A DNA stretch of 64,000 nt, from assembly GCF_030160115.1 (NCBI RefSeq), contig NZ_BSNS01000024.1, positions 248,001-312,000 on the forward strand, given 5' to 3'. Under the pieces are notes generated by a model, which saw only the letters and a program-made list of their open reading frames with translations, was not told the DNA's origin and searched no databases. The position numbers and the translations under genes are program-made. Shown here in pieces: positions 43,864 to 53,060 of the stretch (its first letter is position 1; every line of letters starts with the position of its first letter). The stretch is from Devosia nitrariae (lineage in GTDB: Bacteria; Pseudomonadota; Alphaproteobacteria; Rhizobiales; Devosiaceae).

Positions 43864-44769
43864 ATGCTGAATACTCTCCTGAGAACTCCCGGCCGACGGC
43901 TACGGTGGCTGACAGCCGTCGGTGCAGTCTTCGCCCTGGGTGCCGGTGGAGCCGAGGCGGCGCCGGCCATGTGGCGGCTGAGCGATAGCGATTCGACGCT
44001 TTATCTCTTCGGTACGGTTCACTTGATGTCCGCCGACGTCGAGTGGCGGACTCCCGAGTTCGAGACGGCACTCAAGGACGTGGATACGATCGTTCTCGAA
44101 GCGGATGTCACCAGTCCCGAAGCTCTCAAGCGCATGGGCGAGGTCGTCGGAGAGCTCGCCATCAATCCGCCGGGTGTGACGCTTTCCTCGCTACTGGGTC
44201 CAGAGAGGGCGGCGCGGGTAGTGGAACTCGCTGAAAGCCTCGGCCTGCCATCGGCAGGGCTCGAAGGTTTTCGGCCCTGGTTCGCTCTGACCTTGGTCAG
44301 CATCGCAGCGATGCAAAAGGAAGGGCATCATGCAACGCTCGGCGCCGACCAGCAGGTGCTCGATCAGGCGCTGGGGCAGGGGCACGCTGTCGATTATTTC
44401 GAGACCGCAGAAGAGCAGCTGCTGATATTGGCCGGGCTCGACGACGAGGTCATCAGTCGGGTTTTCGAGGCGAGCCTTGCCGAGTACGAGGATTTCGGCG
44501 AGCACATGACGCACATGCTCGACGTCTGGCGGATGGGCGACCTCGCCGGCCTCGAGGCCATGGCCAACAAGAGCGTGCAGAAAGTCGCACCCGCGATGTA
44601 TGAGGCGATGTTCGTTGCGCGGAACCGCGCCTGGATCGAGCGCATCGAAGAGATGATGGCGGGCGAGGGCGACTATTTCATCGCCGTGGGCGCCGGGCAT
44701 TTCGTCGGCGAAGACGGTCTCGTCGATCTGCTCGAAGAGCGCGGGCATACGCTCGAGCGCATCCAGTAG
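43864..44769 (+). CDS. TraB/GumN family protein
   Basis: The 301 residues have a signal peptide (LTAVGAVFALGAGGAEA) and the TraB/GumN fold: STLYLFGTVHLMSADVEW (GTVH), DTIVLEADVTSP, then EGFRPWFALTLVSIAAMQKE and near the end DYFIAVGAGHFVGEDGLVDL (GAGH) and LEERGH. The conserved His and Glu suggest a metal-dependent hydrolase related to TIKI proteases, but no activity is proven for bacterial members. It would act in the periplasm. It follows the APH-like gene by 3 bases. Confidence 0.87.
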   Translation: MLNTLLRTPGRRLRWLTAVGAVFALGAGGAEAAPAMWRLSDSDSTLYLFGTVHLMSADVEWRTPEFETALKDVDTIVLEADVTSPEALKRMGEVVGELAINPPGVTLSSLLGPERAARVVELAESLGLPSAGLEGFRPWFALTLVSIAAMQKEGHHATLGADQQVLDQALGQGHAVDYFETAEEQLLILAGLDDEVISRVFEASLAEYEDFGEHMTHMLDVWRMGDLAGLEAMANKSVQKVAPAMYEAMFVARNRAWIERIEEMMAGEGDYFIAVGAGHFVGEDGLVDLLEERGHTLERIQ

Positions 44770-44826
44770 CGCTGCGACGGGCGGGGTGTATCCTGGCGGG
44801 CATCTGCCCACCTCGATATCCGAACC

Positions 44827-45354
44827 TCAGAACGAGGTCAGCAGAATCGGTCCCAGCAAGACGAGCAGCCCCGCCACGAGATAACGCAGCGGTCCAATTC
44901 CGCGCAGGTTCGAGTTGCGCATCAGCGTCGAAAAGACAAAGAAGGCAACGAGCGCGATGGCGGGCCGGTTGAGACTCATCAGCGAAAGCTCGCTGCCGGC
45001 CGTGAGCCGCATATAGACCCAGGTGCCGGCAAAGATCCCGAAAGCGGCCGAGATCAGCACCGTGACGGCTTTGGCAACGACCAGCAGCGCCATGTCGAGC
45101 GTCGCGCTCCAGGCGGCGAGCGCCAGGCCGCTGGCGGTCAGGAAGCTTGCGCCGAGGACGACAAGCAGGCGGATGTCGACGATGACCGGGATGGCTGCAG
45201 GTGGGTCGTAGGCGCGCAGATCGCCGATGACCGGAAGGTCGCCACTATAGGTGCGCAGCAAAGAGCCGACGAAGAACATCGCGACGGTCCCGATGGCCAG
45301 GGCGAGAAAGGTCACCACCATCACCTTGATGAGATCGATGGTGTCCTGAGTCAT
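44827..45354 (-). CDS. Multi-pass membrane protein of unknown function, 175 aa
   Basis: Four hydrophobic segments are visible: VMVVTFLALAIGTVAMFFVG, LLVVLGASFLTASGLALAAW, a segment around VTVLISAAFGIFAGTWVYMR, and AIALVAFFVFSTLM with a last LVAGLLVLLGPILLTSF. There are no catalytic or transport signatures. The ATG start at 45354 lacks a strong ribosome site. It lies downstream of tRNA-Lys on the same strand, 28 bases away. No family is recognised. Confidence 0.65.
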   Translation of the reverse strand: MTQDTIDLIKVMVVTFLALAIGTVAMFFVGSLLRTYSGDLPVIGDLRAYDPPAAIPVIVDIRLLVVLGASFLTASGLALAAWSATLDMALLVVAKAVTVLISAAFGIFAGTWVYMRLTAGSELSLMSLNRPAIALVAFFVFSTLMRNSNLRGIGPLRYLVAGLLVLLGPILLTSF

Positions 45355-45382
45355 CGCTGCGCCATGCGGGGAAGGTGCGGAT

Positions 45383-45457
45383 TGGTACGCCGGGTGGGGG
45401 TCGAACCCACGACCATTCGATTAAAAGTCGAATGCTCTACCACTGAGCTACCGGCGC
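45383..45457 (-). tRNA. tRNA-Lys (anticodon TTT)
   Basis: On the minus strand the 75 bases fold as a tRNA: acceptor GCGCCGG paired with CCGGCGT, D arm TAGCTCAGTGGTAGAGCA, anticodon loop CTTTTAA in a TTCGA/TCGAA stem, T arm with GTGGGTTCGACCCCCAC, discriminator A and an encoded CCA. Anticodon TTT reads AAA and AAG lysine codons. Confidence 0.95.
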
Positions 45458-45543
45458 CAATTGCGGCGTCGACCGCGGATCGGTCGCGGCGGAACATAGC
45501 CGACGCGCTCCCCCTGTCAACCGCAATTGTCACTGGTCCTGGC

Positions 45544-46326
45544 CTAGGGCGCCAGGGGCGTCCCGGCATAGGGCATGGGCTCGCAGGGAACGGATGCACG
45601 TTCCAGCCGGCCGCACACCGCCGTAGCCTCAGCCAGGTCCGCTGCCGGTCCGAGCACGATGCGCTGGGTTGTGCCGCCGGCCTCGTCAGCGAGGAGCGGT
45701 GTGAAGCCGAGGATCGTCGCGCCAAGCGTGCGTGAGAGGTCGTCCCAGGCGACAGCCGCCTGGCCGGGGGTGAGCCGGGGACCTACAGCCATGCCGAAGC
45801 GACCCTCGCTATTGGGGGTGAAGGCGGCCGTTCCGGCTCGCGCGGGAGCGGGCTCGGGGGCCAGCACCGACGGCATCTGCATCGGCGTCTGCACGACCCT
45901 GACCTTGCCGCCATCGGCATCGCGTGTCTCGCCTTCCGGCGCGCCGATCGATGCGGTCGTGAGCGACCGATCGACGCCGGGCTCGTTAGCGGCCAGTGTT
46001 TCGAGCAGGTGGGGAAGGGTTGCTTCCAGGGCGCCGATGCGGCGGGTTGCCTCATGGCCCGCCTCTTCATTGAGGGAAAAGCGCGCCGCAAGCTCGCTAT
46101 TCTCGCGCTGCATCGCGACGGCCTCCTGCCGCAGGTTGGCAACCGTCGTGCGCAGCTGTTCGACCGACAGGCCGCCGAGCCGCGTCGCGTGCAGACCGGA
46201 GAGCGTGGCGGGGGGCAGCAGGGCCGAGACATTGGCCGACAGCACCGCCAGGCTCAGGCTGACCAGTGCCACAATACCCCAGCGGGTCACGTCGGACGGG
46301 CGGAATAGTTCGGCTGTTCGGGCCAC
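45544..46326 (-). CDS. Membrane-anchored coiled-coil protein with SPOR-like C-terminus
   Basis: The GTG at 46326 is chosen since GGAG lies 6 bases upstream, giving 260 residues. One membrane segment near residues 15-40 (WGIVALVSLSLAVLSANVSA) is followed by a coiled coil (VEQLRTTVANLRQEAVAMQR and on) and a Pro/Ala-rich linker. The last 75 residues (FGMAVGPRLTPGQAAVAWDD and ATAVCGRLERASVPCEPMPY) resemble a SPOR-type domain, which in other proteins binds denuded septal peptidoglycan. That assignment is tentative. It is divergent from glmU. Confidence 0.65.
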   Translation of the reverse strand: MARTAELFRPSDVTRWGIVALVSLSLAVLSANVSALLPPATLSGLHATRLGGLSVEQLRTTVANLRQEAVAMQRENSELAARFSLNEEAGHEATRRIGALEATLPHLLETLAANEPGVDRSLTTASIGAPEGETRDADGGKVRVVQTPMQMPSVLAPEPAPARAGTAAFTPNSEGRFGMAVGPRLTPGQAAVAWDDLSRTLGATILGFTPLLADEAGGTTQRIVLGPAADLAEATAVCGRLERASVPCEPMPYAGTPLAP

Positions 46327-46471
46327 AGAAAACTCCACGCAAGACACGTCGAATCGGAATTCGCCTAGTTTACACCGTCTTTGTGCGTGTTATCGCTTCG
46401 CCAACGCTTGCGTGCCATAAACCGGTGAAAATACACCCTGGTGAACTAAGTCCAATTCGGGAGCGCCCTAC

Positions 46472-47830
46472 ATGACGGAACTGGTGTCGATCATCCTGGC
46501 CGCAGGTGAGGGAACGCGCATGCGCTCGCGCCTGCCCAAGGTGCTGCACCAGGTCGGGGGCCTCCCGATCGTTGCGCATGTGGCGCGAGCGGCGCGGGCC
46601 GCGGGCTCGCGCGAGGTCGCGGTGGTTACCGGGCCGGACCACGAATCTGTGCGCGAGGCGCTGCTGGCCATTGATCCGGACCTGCGTTTCTTCGAGCAGG
46701 TCGAGCGCAAGGGTACGGCTCATGCCGCGGCCATGGCGCGCGATCTCTGGAGCACGGCCGGCGGCTATGTTGCAGCGATCTATGGCGATCATCCCCTGCT
46801 GCGCGCCGAGAACTTCAAGGTGGTGACAGACCGGCTCGAGGCGGGCATGGATGCGGCGATCCTCGGTTTTGAACCGGCCGACCCTACCGGCTATGGCCGC
46901 TTCATCACCGATGGCGAGCGGCTTCTCGCCATCCGCGAGCACAAGGATGCAAGCGAATCCGAACGCAGGATCGGGCTCTGCAATGCGTGCATCCTGGCGT
47001 TCCGGGCGGAGGTCTTCCGCGAGCTCATAGACAAGGTCGATAACAAGAATGCGCAGGGCGAATACTACCTGCCCGATCTCGTCGAGCTCGCCAACGCCGC
47101 CGGCTACAAGGTCGGGTATGGAGTGGCGCCGGAGGTCGACGTGATGGGAGTCAACGACCGGGCCCAGCTCGCTCGCGCAGAGGCGCTTTTCCAGCAGCGC
47201 CAGCGTGCCGAGATGATGCGGGCGGGGGTGACACTGCTTGATCCGGCAACGACGTATTTCTCCTACGATACCGAAATTGCCGAGGACGTGACGATCGAGC
47301 CGGGTGTGTGGTTCGGACCCGGCGTCAGCGTGGCGACCGGCGCGGTGATCCACGCCTTCTCGCATATCGAGGGGGCCAGCATTGCAGAGAACGTGTCGGT
47401 CGGCCCTTTCGCGCGGCTGCGACCGGGGGCGCGGCTCGAGGCCAAGGCCAAGGTCGGCAACTTCGTCGAGATCAAGAAGGCCCGGGTCGGCAAGGGGTCC
47501 AAAATCAGTCACCTCAGCTATGTGGGCGACGCGACCGTGGGCGAAGAGGTCAACATCGGTGCCGGTGTGATTACCGTCAACTATGACGGGTTCAACAAGC
47601 ACGACACGCATATCGGGGACGGCGCCTTCATCGGCTCGAACGCGTCGCTCGTGGCGCCGGTCAGCGTCGGGCCGGGGGCGTTGATTGCCAGCGGCAGCGT
47701 CATCACCGAAGACGTCGAGGGTGATGCCCTGGCGCTCGGCCGCAGCCGCCAGACCAACAAGCCCGGCCGGGCCAAGACGATCTTCGAACGCGCGGCGGCC
47801 GCCAAGAAAGCCAAGTCCGAGGGGAAGTAA
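46472..47830 (+). CDS. glmU: Bifunctional N-acetylglucosamine-1-phosphate uridyltransferase / glucosamine-1-phosphate acetyltransferase
   Basis: GlmU makes UDP-GlcNAc for peptidoglycan and lipopolysaccharide. The 452 residues hold an N-terminal uridyltransferase (SIILAAGEGTRMRSRLPKVL at about 6-25, RKGTAHAAAMARD, AIYGDHPLL). A left-handed beta-helix acetyltransferase begins at about 250 (IEPGVWFGPGVSVATGAVIH, VGNFVEIKKARVGKGSKISH, NYDGFNKHDTHIGDGAFIGS). The last is the acetyl-CoA site. It is followed 4 bases later by glmS, giving a two-step hexosamine operon. Confidence 0.97.
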   Translation: MTELVSIILAAGEGTRMRSRLPKVLHQVGGLPIVAHVARAARAAGSREVAVVTGPDHESVREALLAIDPDLRFFEQVERKGTAHAAAMARDLWSTAGGYVAAIYGDHPLLRAENFKVVTDRLEAGMDAAILGFEPADPTGYGRFITDGERLLAIREHKDASESERRIGLCNACILAFRAEVFRELIDKVDNKNAQGEYYLPDLVELANAAGYKVGYGVAPEVDVMGVNDRAQLARAEALFQQRQRAEMMRAGVTLLDPATTYFSYDTEIAEDVTIEPGVWFGPGVSVATGAVIHAFSHIEGASIAENVSVGPFARLRPGARLEAKAKVGNFVEIKKARVGKGSKISHLSYVGDATVGEEVNIGAGVITVNYDGFNKHDTHIGDGAFIGSNASLVAPVSVGPGALIASGSVITEDVEGDALALGRSRQTNKPGRAKTIFERAAAAKKAKSEGK

Positions 47831-47834
47831 ACCT

Positions 47835-49661
47835 ATGTGCGGTATTGTCGGCATCATCGGCGTCGAGCCGGTTGCGGGGCGGCTCGTAGACGCGTTGAAG
47901 CGCCTAGAGTACCGTGGTTACGACAGCGCGGGCGTTGCCACCCTCGAAAGCGGGGACATCTCCCGGCGGCGAGCCGAAGGCAAGCTCGCCAACCTTTCCG
48001 GCAGGCTCGCTAGCGAGCCGCTCTCCGGCCGCATCGGCATCGGTCACACCCGCTGGGCCACGCACGGCGCGCCCACCGAGCAGAACGCGCACCCGCACGC
48101 GACCACCCGTGTTGCCGTCGTTCATAACGGCATCATCGAAAACTTCCGGGACCTGCTTACGGACCTTGCCGGTGACGGCTACACCCCCAACACGCAGACG
48201 GACACCGAATCCGTGGCGCTCTGGGTGACGCGCGAGCTCGACAATGGCGCCGATCCGGAGCTGGCCGTCTCGCGCACCCTGAAACACCTGCGAGGAGCGT
48301 TCGCGCTGGCTTTCCTGTTCAAGGGCGAGGAGCAGCTGCTGATCGCTGCCCGGCGCGGGGCGCCGCTTGCCGTCGGTCACGGTGAAACCGAGATGTACCT
48401 GGGCTCGGACGCCATGGCGCTCGCCCCGTTCACGTCGCGGCTCACCTATCTCGAGGATGGCGACTGGGCCGTCCTGACTGCCGAGGGCGTCACCATAAGG
48501 GACGCACACGATGCCGTCGTCTCGCGCGAACCGCGGATCTCCCAGGCCTCCGCCCTGCTTGTCGACAAGGGCAACCACCGCCATTTCATGGCCAAGGAGA
48601 TCTACGAGCAGCCCGAGACCATCTCGCACACGCTCAGCCACTATCTCGACATGGCGAGCGAGAGCATCGCGCTGCGCGAGGCGTTGCCTTTCGACTTCGA
48701 CGACCTGACGCGTCTGACCATCAGCGCCTGCGGCACGGCCTATTATGCCGGGTGCATTGGCAAGTACTGGTTCGAGCGATACGCGCGATTGCCGGTCGAC
48801 ATCGATGTTGCCTCAGAATTCCGCTACCGGGAGCCGCCGCTGGAGAAAAACGGTCTCTCGCTTTTTATCTCGCAGTCTGGCGAGACCGCCGATACCCTGG
48901 CGGCGCTGCGCTATTGTGCGGGGCAGGGCCAGCACATCGCCTCGCTGATCAACACGCTGGAATCGACCATTGCGCGCGAAAGCCAGGTGGTTTTTCCAAT
49001 CCTCTGTGGTCCCGAGATCGGCGTGGCCTCGACCAAGGCGTTCACGGCGCAGCTCGTTTCCCTCGCCAGCATCGCCATCGCGGCCGGTCGCGCGCGCGGT
49101 GCGCTGACACCGGAGGCCGAGCGCAAGCTCGTACAGGCGCTGATCGGCCTGCCTCGGGCGGTTTCGCAGGCCCTGCAGGCCGAAGAGCAGATTATCGAGA
49201 TCGCCCGGCACCTGTCGCGTGCCCAGGATGTGCTTTATCTCGGGCGCGGGCCGATGTTTCCCGTCGCCATGGAAGGAGCCCTGAAACTCAAGGAGATCTC
49301 CTACATCCACGCCGAGGGCTATGCGGCGGGCGAGTTGAAGCATGGGCCCATCGCGCTCATCGACGAGGACATGCCGGTCATCGTGGTGGCACCCTCCGAC
49401 GAGTTGGTGGAGAAGACCCTCTCCAACATGCAGGAGGTCGCCGCGCGGGGCGGGCGCATTATCCTCATCACCGACGAGGAAGGGGTGAAGACGGTGGGCC
49501 ACAACGTTGCCGAAACGATCCTGATGCCCCGGGTCGACAGCTTCGTTGCCCCAATCGTTGCGACGATCCCCGTGCAGCTCCTCGCCTATCATACGGCTGT
49601 CGCCATGGGCACGGATGTCGACCAGCCGCGCAATCTCGCCAAGAGCGTGACCGTTGAATAG
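47835..49661 (+). CDS. glmS: Glutamine-fructose-6-phosphate aminotransferase (isomerizing)
   Basis: GlmS makes glucosamine-6-phosphate from fructose-6-phosphate and glutamine. The 608 residues have the class II glutaminase with nucleophile Cys2 (MCGIVGIIGVEPVAGRLVDA), GHTRWATHGAPTEQNAHPH and HNGIIENFRDL. Two SIS sugar-isomerase domains follow (TISACGTAYYAGCIGKYWFE, SQSGETADTLAALR and LGRGPMFPVAMEGALKLKEI). The C-terminal PRNLAKSVTVE is typical. The ATG at 47835 sets Cys directly after the start Met, as needed. Confidence 0.97.
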   Translation: MCGIVGIIGVEPVAGRLVDALKRLEYRGYDSAGVATLESGDISRRRAEGKLANLSGRLASEPLSGRIGIGHTRWATHGAPTEQNAHPHATTRVAVVHNGIIENFRDLLTDLAGDGYTPNTQTDTESVALWVTRELDNGADPELAVSRTLKHLRGAFALAFLFKGEEQLLIAARRGAPLAVGHGETEMYLGSDAMALAPFTSRLTYLEDGDWAVLTAEGVTIRDAHDAVVSREPRISQASALLVDKGNHRHFMAKEIYEQPETISHTLSHYLDMASESIALREALPFDFDDLTRLTISACGTAYYAGCIGKYWFERYARLPVDIDVASEFRYREPPLEKNGLSLFISQSGETADTLAALRYCAGQGQHIASLINTLESTIARESQVVFPILCGPEIGVASTKAFTAQLVSLASIAIAAGRARGALTPEAERKLVQALIGLPRAVSQALQAEEQIIEIARHLSRAQDVLYLGRGPMFPVAMEGALKLKEISYIHAEGYAAGELKHGPIALIDEDMPVIVVAPSDELVEKTLSNMQEVAARGGRIILITDEEGVKTVGHNVAETILMPRVDSFVAPIVATIPVQLLAYHTAVAMGTDVDQPRNLAKSVTVE

Positions 49662-50046
49662 GCCCTTTCCCGAGCGCGAGCCTGAACTCAACGTCTTCGG
49701 CGAACCGCTGGAGCCGTGTTCGCTGGCGCCACTGACGGGGTTCTTCCGTTCCGGCTATTGCTCCGCGGGCCCCGAGGACATCGGCCGTCACCTGATCTGC
49801 GCCGAGATGACGGAAGCATTTCTCGCCTTCTCCAAAACGGTCGGCAACGACTTGACGACGCCACATCCCGAGTCCTCCTTTCCGGGCCTAAAGGCCGGTG
49901 ATCGCTGGTGCATGGTGGCCGACCGCTGGGTCGAGGCGCTGGCGGCCGGCATGGCGCCGCGCGTCTATCTGCGGGCAACGCATCAGGGCGCGCTGCGTCA
50001 TGTGGAGCTGGCAACGCTCAAGAAATTCGCGGCCGATCTGGATTAG
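49654..50046 (+). CDS. DUF2237 family protein
   Basis: The 130-residue protein matches DUF2237: ELNVFGEPLEPCSLAPLTGF, FRSGYCSAGPEDIGRHLICA, then MTEAFLAFSKTVGNDLTTPH and FPGLKAGDRWCMVADRWVEA. Three conserved cysteines and clustered acidic/aromatic residues suggest a binding site, but the function is unknown. The TTG start lies 8 bases inside the end of glmS. No better start exists, so the product depends on glmS transcription. Confidence 0.82.
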   Translation: MNRPFPEREPELNVFGEPLEPCSLAPLTGFFRSGYCSAGPEDIGRHLICAEMTEAFLAFSKTVGNDLTTPHPESSFPGLKAGDRWCMVADRWVEALAAGMAPRVYLRATHQGALRHVELATLKKFAADLD

Positions 50047-50055
50047 CCAGTCAAC

Positions 50056-50475
50056 CTAGATATCGGGGATGAGGCGTTTTCCGTGGGAGCGCGCGGTCTC
50101 GGCTTCATAGCCCAGGCGAGCGTAGAAGCCCTCGACCTTCTCGTTACCTGAACGAACGAACAGGTTGATCTTGGGGCAGCCCATGGCAAGGAGCTTGTCC
50201 TCGAGCTCCTTCATCATGGCCACGCCGTAGGACTTTCCCTGATGAGCCGGACTGACTGCCAAATAGTAGGCGGACCCTCGGTGCCCATCATATCCACCCA
50301 TCGCCGACGCGACGATCTGCTCTCCGAGGACTCCAACCAGGAAGAGTTCAGGTTGCACGGAAAGTTTGCGGGCGATGTCCTTGTGTGGATCGTTCCAGGG
50401 ACGAACGAGTCCGCAGGTCTGCCATAGAGCAATGACCGCTTCCGTGTCGTCAGCGGCGAAAGGTCGGATTTTCAT
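50056..50475 (-). CDS. GNAT family acetyltransferase (YpeA-like)
   Basis: The 139 residues form one GNAT domain of the YpeA group: KIRPFAADDTEAVIALWQTC at the N-terminus, the acetyl-CoA loop VSPAHQGKSYGVAMMKELED, and the tail KINLFVRSGNEKVEGFYARL. The loop has K-S-Y-G rather than the typical R-G-x-G, which could weaken CoA binding or reflect a variant. Substrate unknown. It lies 20 bases downstream of recG on the minus strand. Confidence 0.87.
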   Translation of the reverse strand: MKIRPFAADDTEAVIALWQTCGLVRPWNDPHKDIARKLSVQPELFLVGVLGEQIVASAMGGYDGHRGSAYYLAVSPAHQGKSYGVAMMKELEDKLLAMGCPKINLFVRSGNEKVEGFYARLGYEAETARSHGKRLIPDI

Positions 50476-50495
50476 TCTGCACCAGTTGGTCGAGG

Positions 50496-52604
50496 CTATC
50501 CGGCTCGTATCAGCGGAATCGCGAGGTCTTTACGGAAAAGGTATAGCAGCGTCCTCAGAGCCTCTCCATCAGGTCCGGTAAGCCCGGGATTGCGTTCCAG
50601 TGTCGCCGCTGCGTCGTCATGAGCCCATTCGAGCAGATGGCGATGAACGTCCGGCACGGCGAGGCGATAACCGGGCATGCCGGATTGTCGCGTGCCGAGC
50701 AGATCGCCCTGGCCGCGCAGTTCCAGATCACGCTCGGCGATGACGAACCCGTCCTCGGTGGATTTGATGGTGTCGAGACGTGCCTTGGCGGTTTCGCTCA
50801 AGGGTTCCTTATAGAGCAGCAGGCACGCTGAGCGGTTGGATCCGCGTCCGACGCGCCCGCGCAACTGGTGGAGCTGGGCGAGGCCGAAGCGTTCGGCATG
50901 CTCGATGATCATGATCGACGCATTAGGTACGTCGACGCCTACCTCGATCACGGTGGTGGCAACGAGAAGTTTGAGGTCGTCGGCCTGGAAGCGGGCCATG
51001 ACCTCCTGCTTGGCAGCGGCGCTCATGCGGCCGTGGACGAGGGCGACCCTGTCGCCGAAGATCTTTTTGAGTTCAGCAAAGCGATCCTCGGCGGAAACTA
51101 CCTGCAGAACTTCGCTTTCCTCGACCAGCGGGCAGACCCAGAATGCCTGGGCTCCTTCATCGAGCCGTGCCTTGAGGCGGGCAATGATACGGTCGTAGTC
51201 GGCGATCGACATCACCGCGGTGTCGATCGGCTGGCGGCCACGCGGCTTGTCCTTGAGCACCGAGACGGCCATGTCGCCGAAATGCGTCAGCACCAGCGTG
51301 CGCGGAATCGGCGTCGCGGTCATGACAAGCAGGTCGGTGTCGCGGCCCTTTTCCGAAAGTGCCAGGCGCTGGTGCACGCCGAAGCGGTGCTGCTCGTCGA
51401 CAACGGTCAGGCCGAGATTGCGAAACGCGACATCGGATTGGAACAGGGCGTGGGTGCCGACCGCGATGGCGATCTCCCCGTTCTCGATGCCGGCGAGCGC
51501 GGCGCGGCGTTCGGCAGCGGCCATCTTGCCGGTCAGCAGCACGATGCCGAGATCCGCGGCCTCGCAGATCGGCTTCAAGGTGCGGAAATGCTGGGCAGCG
51601 AGCAGCTCGGTGGGCGCCATCAGGCTCGACTGGGCGCCGCTCTCGGCCACGGCGGCCATCGCCATCAAGGCAACGACGGTCTTGCCCGAGCCGACGTCGC
51701 CCTGCAGCAGCCGCGACATGCGGTCGGGCGCCGCGAGGTCGCGCTTTATCTCCTCTATAGCCTCGCGTTGGCCGTCGGTCAGGGAGAAGGGCAGGTTGGC
51801 TTCGACCCTCGCGGTCAGCTCGCCGGTGAAGCTGCGGGCAACGCCGCGTGCGGCGGTGAGGGACGAACGCACCAACAGCAGCGCGAGTTGGCCGGCAAGA
51901 TACTCGTCATAGGCGAGCCGCATGCGATTGGGTCCCCAGAGCTCCGCATCGGCGGGCGTTTCGGGGATGTGGACCGATTGCATGGCTGCGTAGAAATCCG
52001 GCCAGTGGAAACGGGCCTTGGTGGAGGCGGGTATCCACTCGGGCAGTTCCGGAACGGATTGCACGATCTGCCGGACAAGCTTGACCAGCACCTTCGAGCT
52101 CAACCCGTGCGTCAGCGGGTAGACCGGCTCGACGAGGGGCAGGGTTGCGAATTGCGCCGGCTCCACCACATAGTCGGGATGGGTGATCTGTTTTTCTCCA
52201 TTGAAGAAGCCGATCTCACCCGAGACATAGCGTTCTTCGCCGACCGGCAGCGTTTTCTCGACCCATCCCCCCTGGGCGCGGAAATAGACGAGCTGGATGT
52301 CGCCGGTCTCGTCATGGGCGAAGATCCTGTGCGGCACGTTTGGCTTACCGCGCGGCGGCGGCTGATGCCGGTCGATGTGGAGCTTGAGAGTTACCACCTG
52401 GCCCAGATAGGCCTCGGCGATCCCCACCATGCGGCGGCGGTCGACGACGCCGGAGGGCATATGCATCAAGACGTCGAGCGCAATTGCATCCTGCCCGTCG
52501 GGCGCGCCGAAAAAGCGGGTCAAGAGCGCGGCCAGTTGCGGCCCGACGCCCTTGATCGAGCGCAGGGAACGGAACAGCGGATCGAGCAAAGCAGGGCGTG
52601 GCAC
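50496..52604 (-). CDS. recG: ATP-dependent DNA helicase RecG
   Basis: RecG reverses stalled replication forks and branch-migrates Holliday junctions. The 702-residue protein starts with GTG 52604 (AGGAGG 10 bases upstream) and opens RPALLDPLFRSLRSIKGVGP. A wedge/OB domain follows, then helicase motifs: Walker A LLQGDVGSGKTVVALMAMAA at about 300, DEQHRFGVHQRL (motif II), LVMTATPIPRTL (motif III) and QLHQLRGRVGRGSNRSACLL (motif VI). An open frame extending further upstream to 53057 is not conserved. It is divergent from the sdhE-mfd pair. Confidence 0.96.
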   Translation of the reverse strand: MPRPALLDPLFRSLRSIKGVGPQLAALLTRFFGAPDGQDAIALDVLMHMPSGVVDRRRMVGIAEAYLGQVVTLKLHIDRHQPPPRGKPNVPHRIFAHDETGDIQLVYFRAQGGWVEKTLPVGEERYVSGEIGFFNGEKQITHPDYVVEPAQFATLPLVEPVYPLTHGLSSKVLVKLVRQIVQSVPELPEWIPASTKARFHWPDFYAAMQSVHIPETPADAELWGPNRMRLAYDEYLAGQLALLLVRSSLTAARGVARSFTGELTARVEANLPFSLTDGQREAIEEIKRDLAAPDRMSRLLQGDVGSGKTVVALMAMAAVAESGAQSSLMAPTELLAAQHFRTLKPICEAADLGIVLLTGKMAAAERRAALAGIENGEIAIAVGTHALFQSDVAFRNLGLTVVDEQHRFGVHQRLALSEKGRDTDLLVMTATPIPRTLVLTHFGDMAVSVLKDKPRGRQPIDTAVMSIADYDRIIARLKARLDEGAQAFWVCPLVEESEVLQVVSAEDRFAELKKIFGDRVALVHGRMSAAAKQEVMARFQADDLKLLVATTVIEVGVDVPNASIMIIEHAERFGLAQLHQLRGRVGRGSNRSACLLLYKEPLSETAKARLDTIKSTEDGFVIAERDLELRGQGDLLGTRQSGMPGYRLAVPDVHRHLLEWAHDDAAATLERNPGLTGPDGEALRTLLYLFRKDLAIPLIRAG

Positions 52605-52769
52605 GACTCGGCAACCTCCTGTGGACCACCCTAAGACACGATCTGCGAAAAATGACCTATGTTCCAGAAAAGGATAAGCGCGGCAGAGGACATCGCCGAA
52701 GCAAGCATGGCTGACAAGTGGCTCCGATCCGCGTAAACAGGGCGTCCACATCGAAAGGCTCTCTTCGTC

Positions 52770-53060
52770 ATGGCAGTTCCAGAAACGGCCGGTGAACACA
52801 TTGCTATGCGCCGCAAGCGGCTGCGCTATCGCGCCTGGCATCGCGGAACGCGAGAAATGGACCTGGTGCTGGGTCCATTTGCCGACGCACATGTCGAGAG
52901 TTACGATTCGCCTGCGCTGGACCGGCTGGAGGCATTGATGGATGAGCCGGACACGGACCTGCTCAAGTGGGTGATGGGCCAGGAGCCGGTACCTTCCCAC
53001 GTGGATGCCGAGCTTCTGGCATTCGTCATTGCCGACCATCAGAAGCGGGTAGGCCAATGA
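52770..53060 (+). CDS. sdhE: FAD assembly factor SdhE
   Basis: The 96-residue helical protein matches the SdhE/SDHAF2 family, which helps attach FAD covalently to the succinate dehydrogenase flavoprotein. The signature RGxxE is present as WHRGTREMDLVLGPFADAHV at about 28-47, with the C-terminal DTDLLKWVMGQEPVP. The ATG at 52770 follows a purine-rich stretch. Its TGA overlaps the mfd start (ATGA), so the two are translationally coupled. Confidence 0.9.
   Translation: MAVPETAGEHIAMRRKRLRYRAWHRGTREMDLVLGPFADAHVESYDSPALDRLEALMDEPDTDLLKWVMGQEPVPSHVDAELLAFVIADHQKRVGQ

Noticed and set aside
47831-47834. Possible glmS ribozyme
   Set aside because: Only 4 bases separate glmU and glmS, so there is no room for a leader ribozyme.
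50868-52634. Plus-strand open frame of about 590 codons opposite recG
   Set aside because: Antisense shadow of recG helicase motifs; no independent support.
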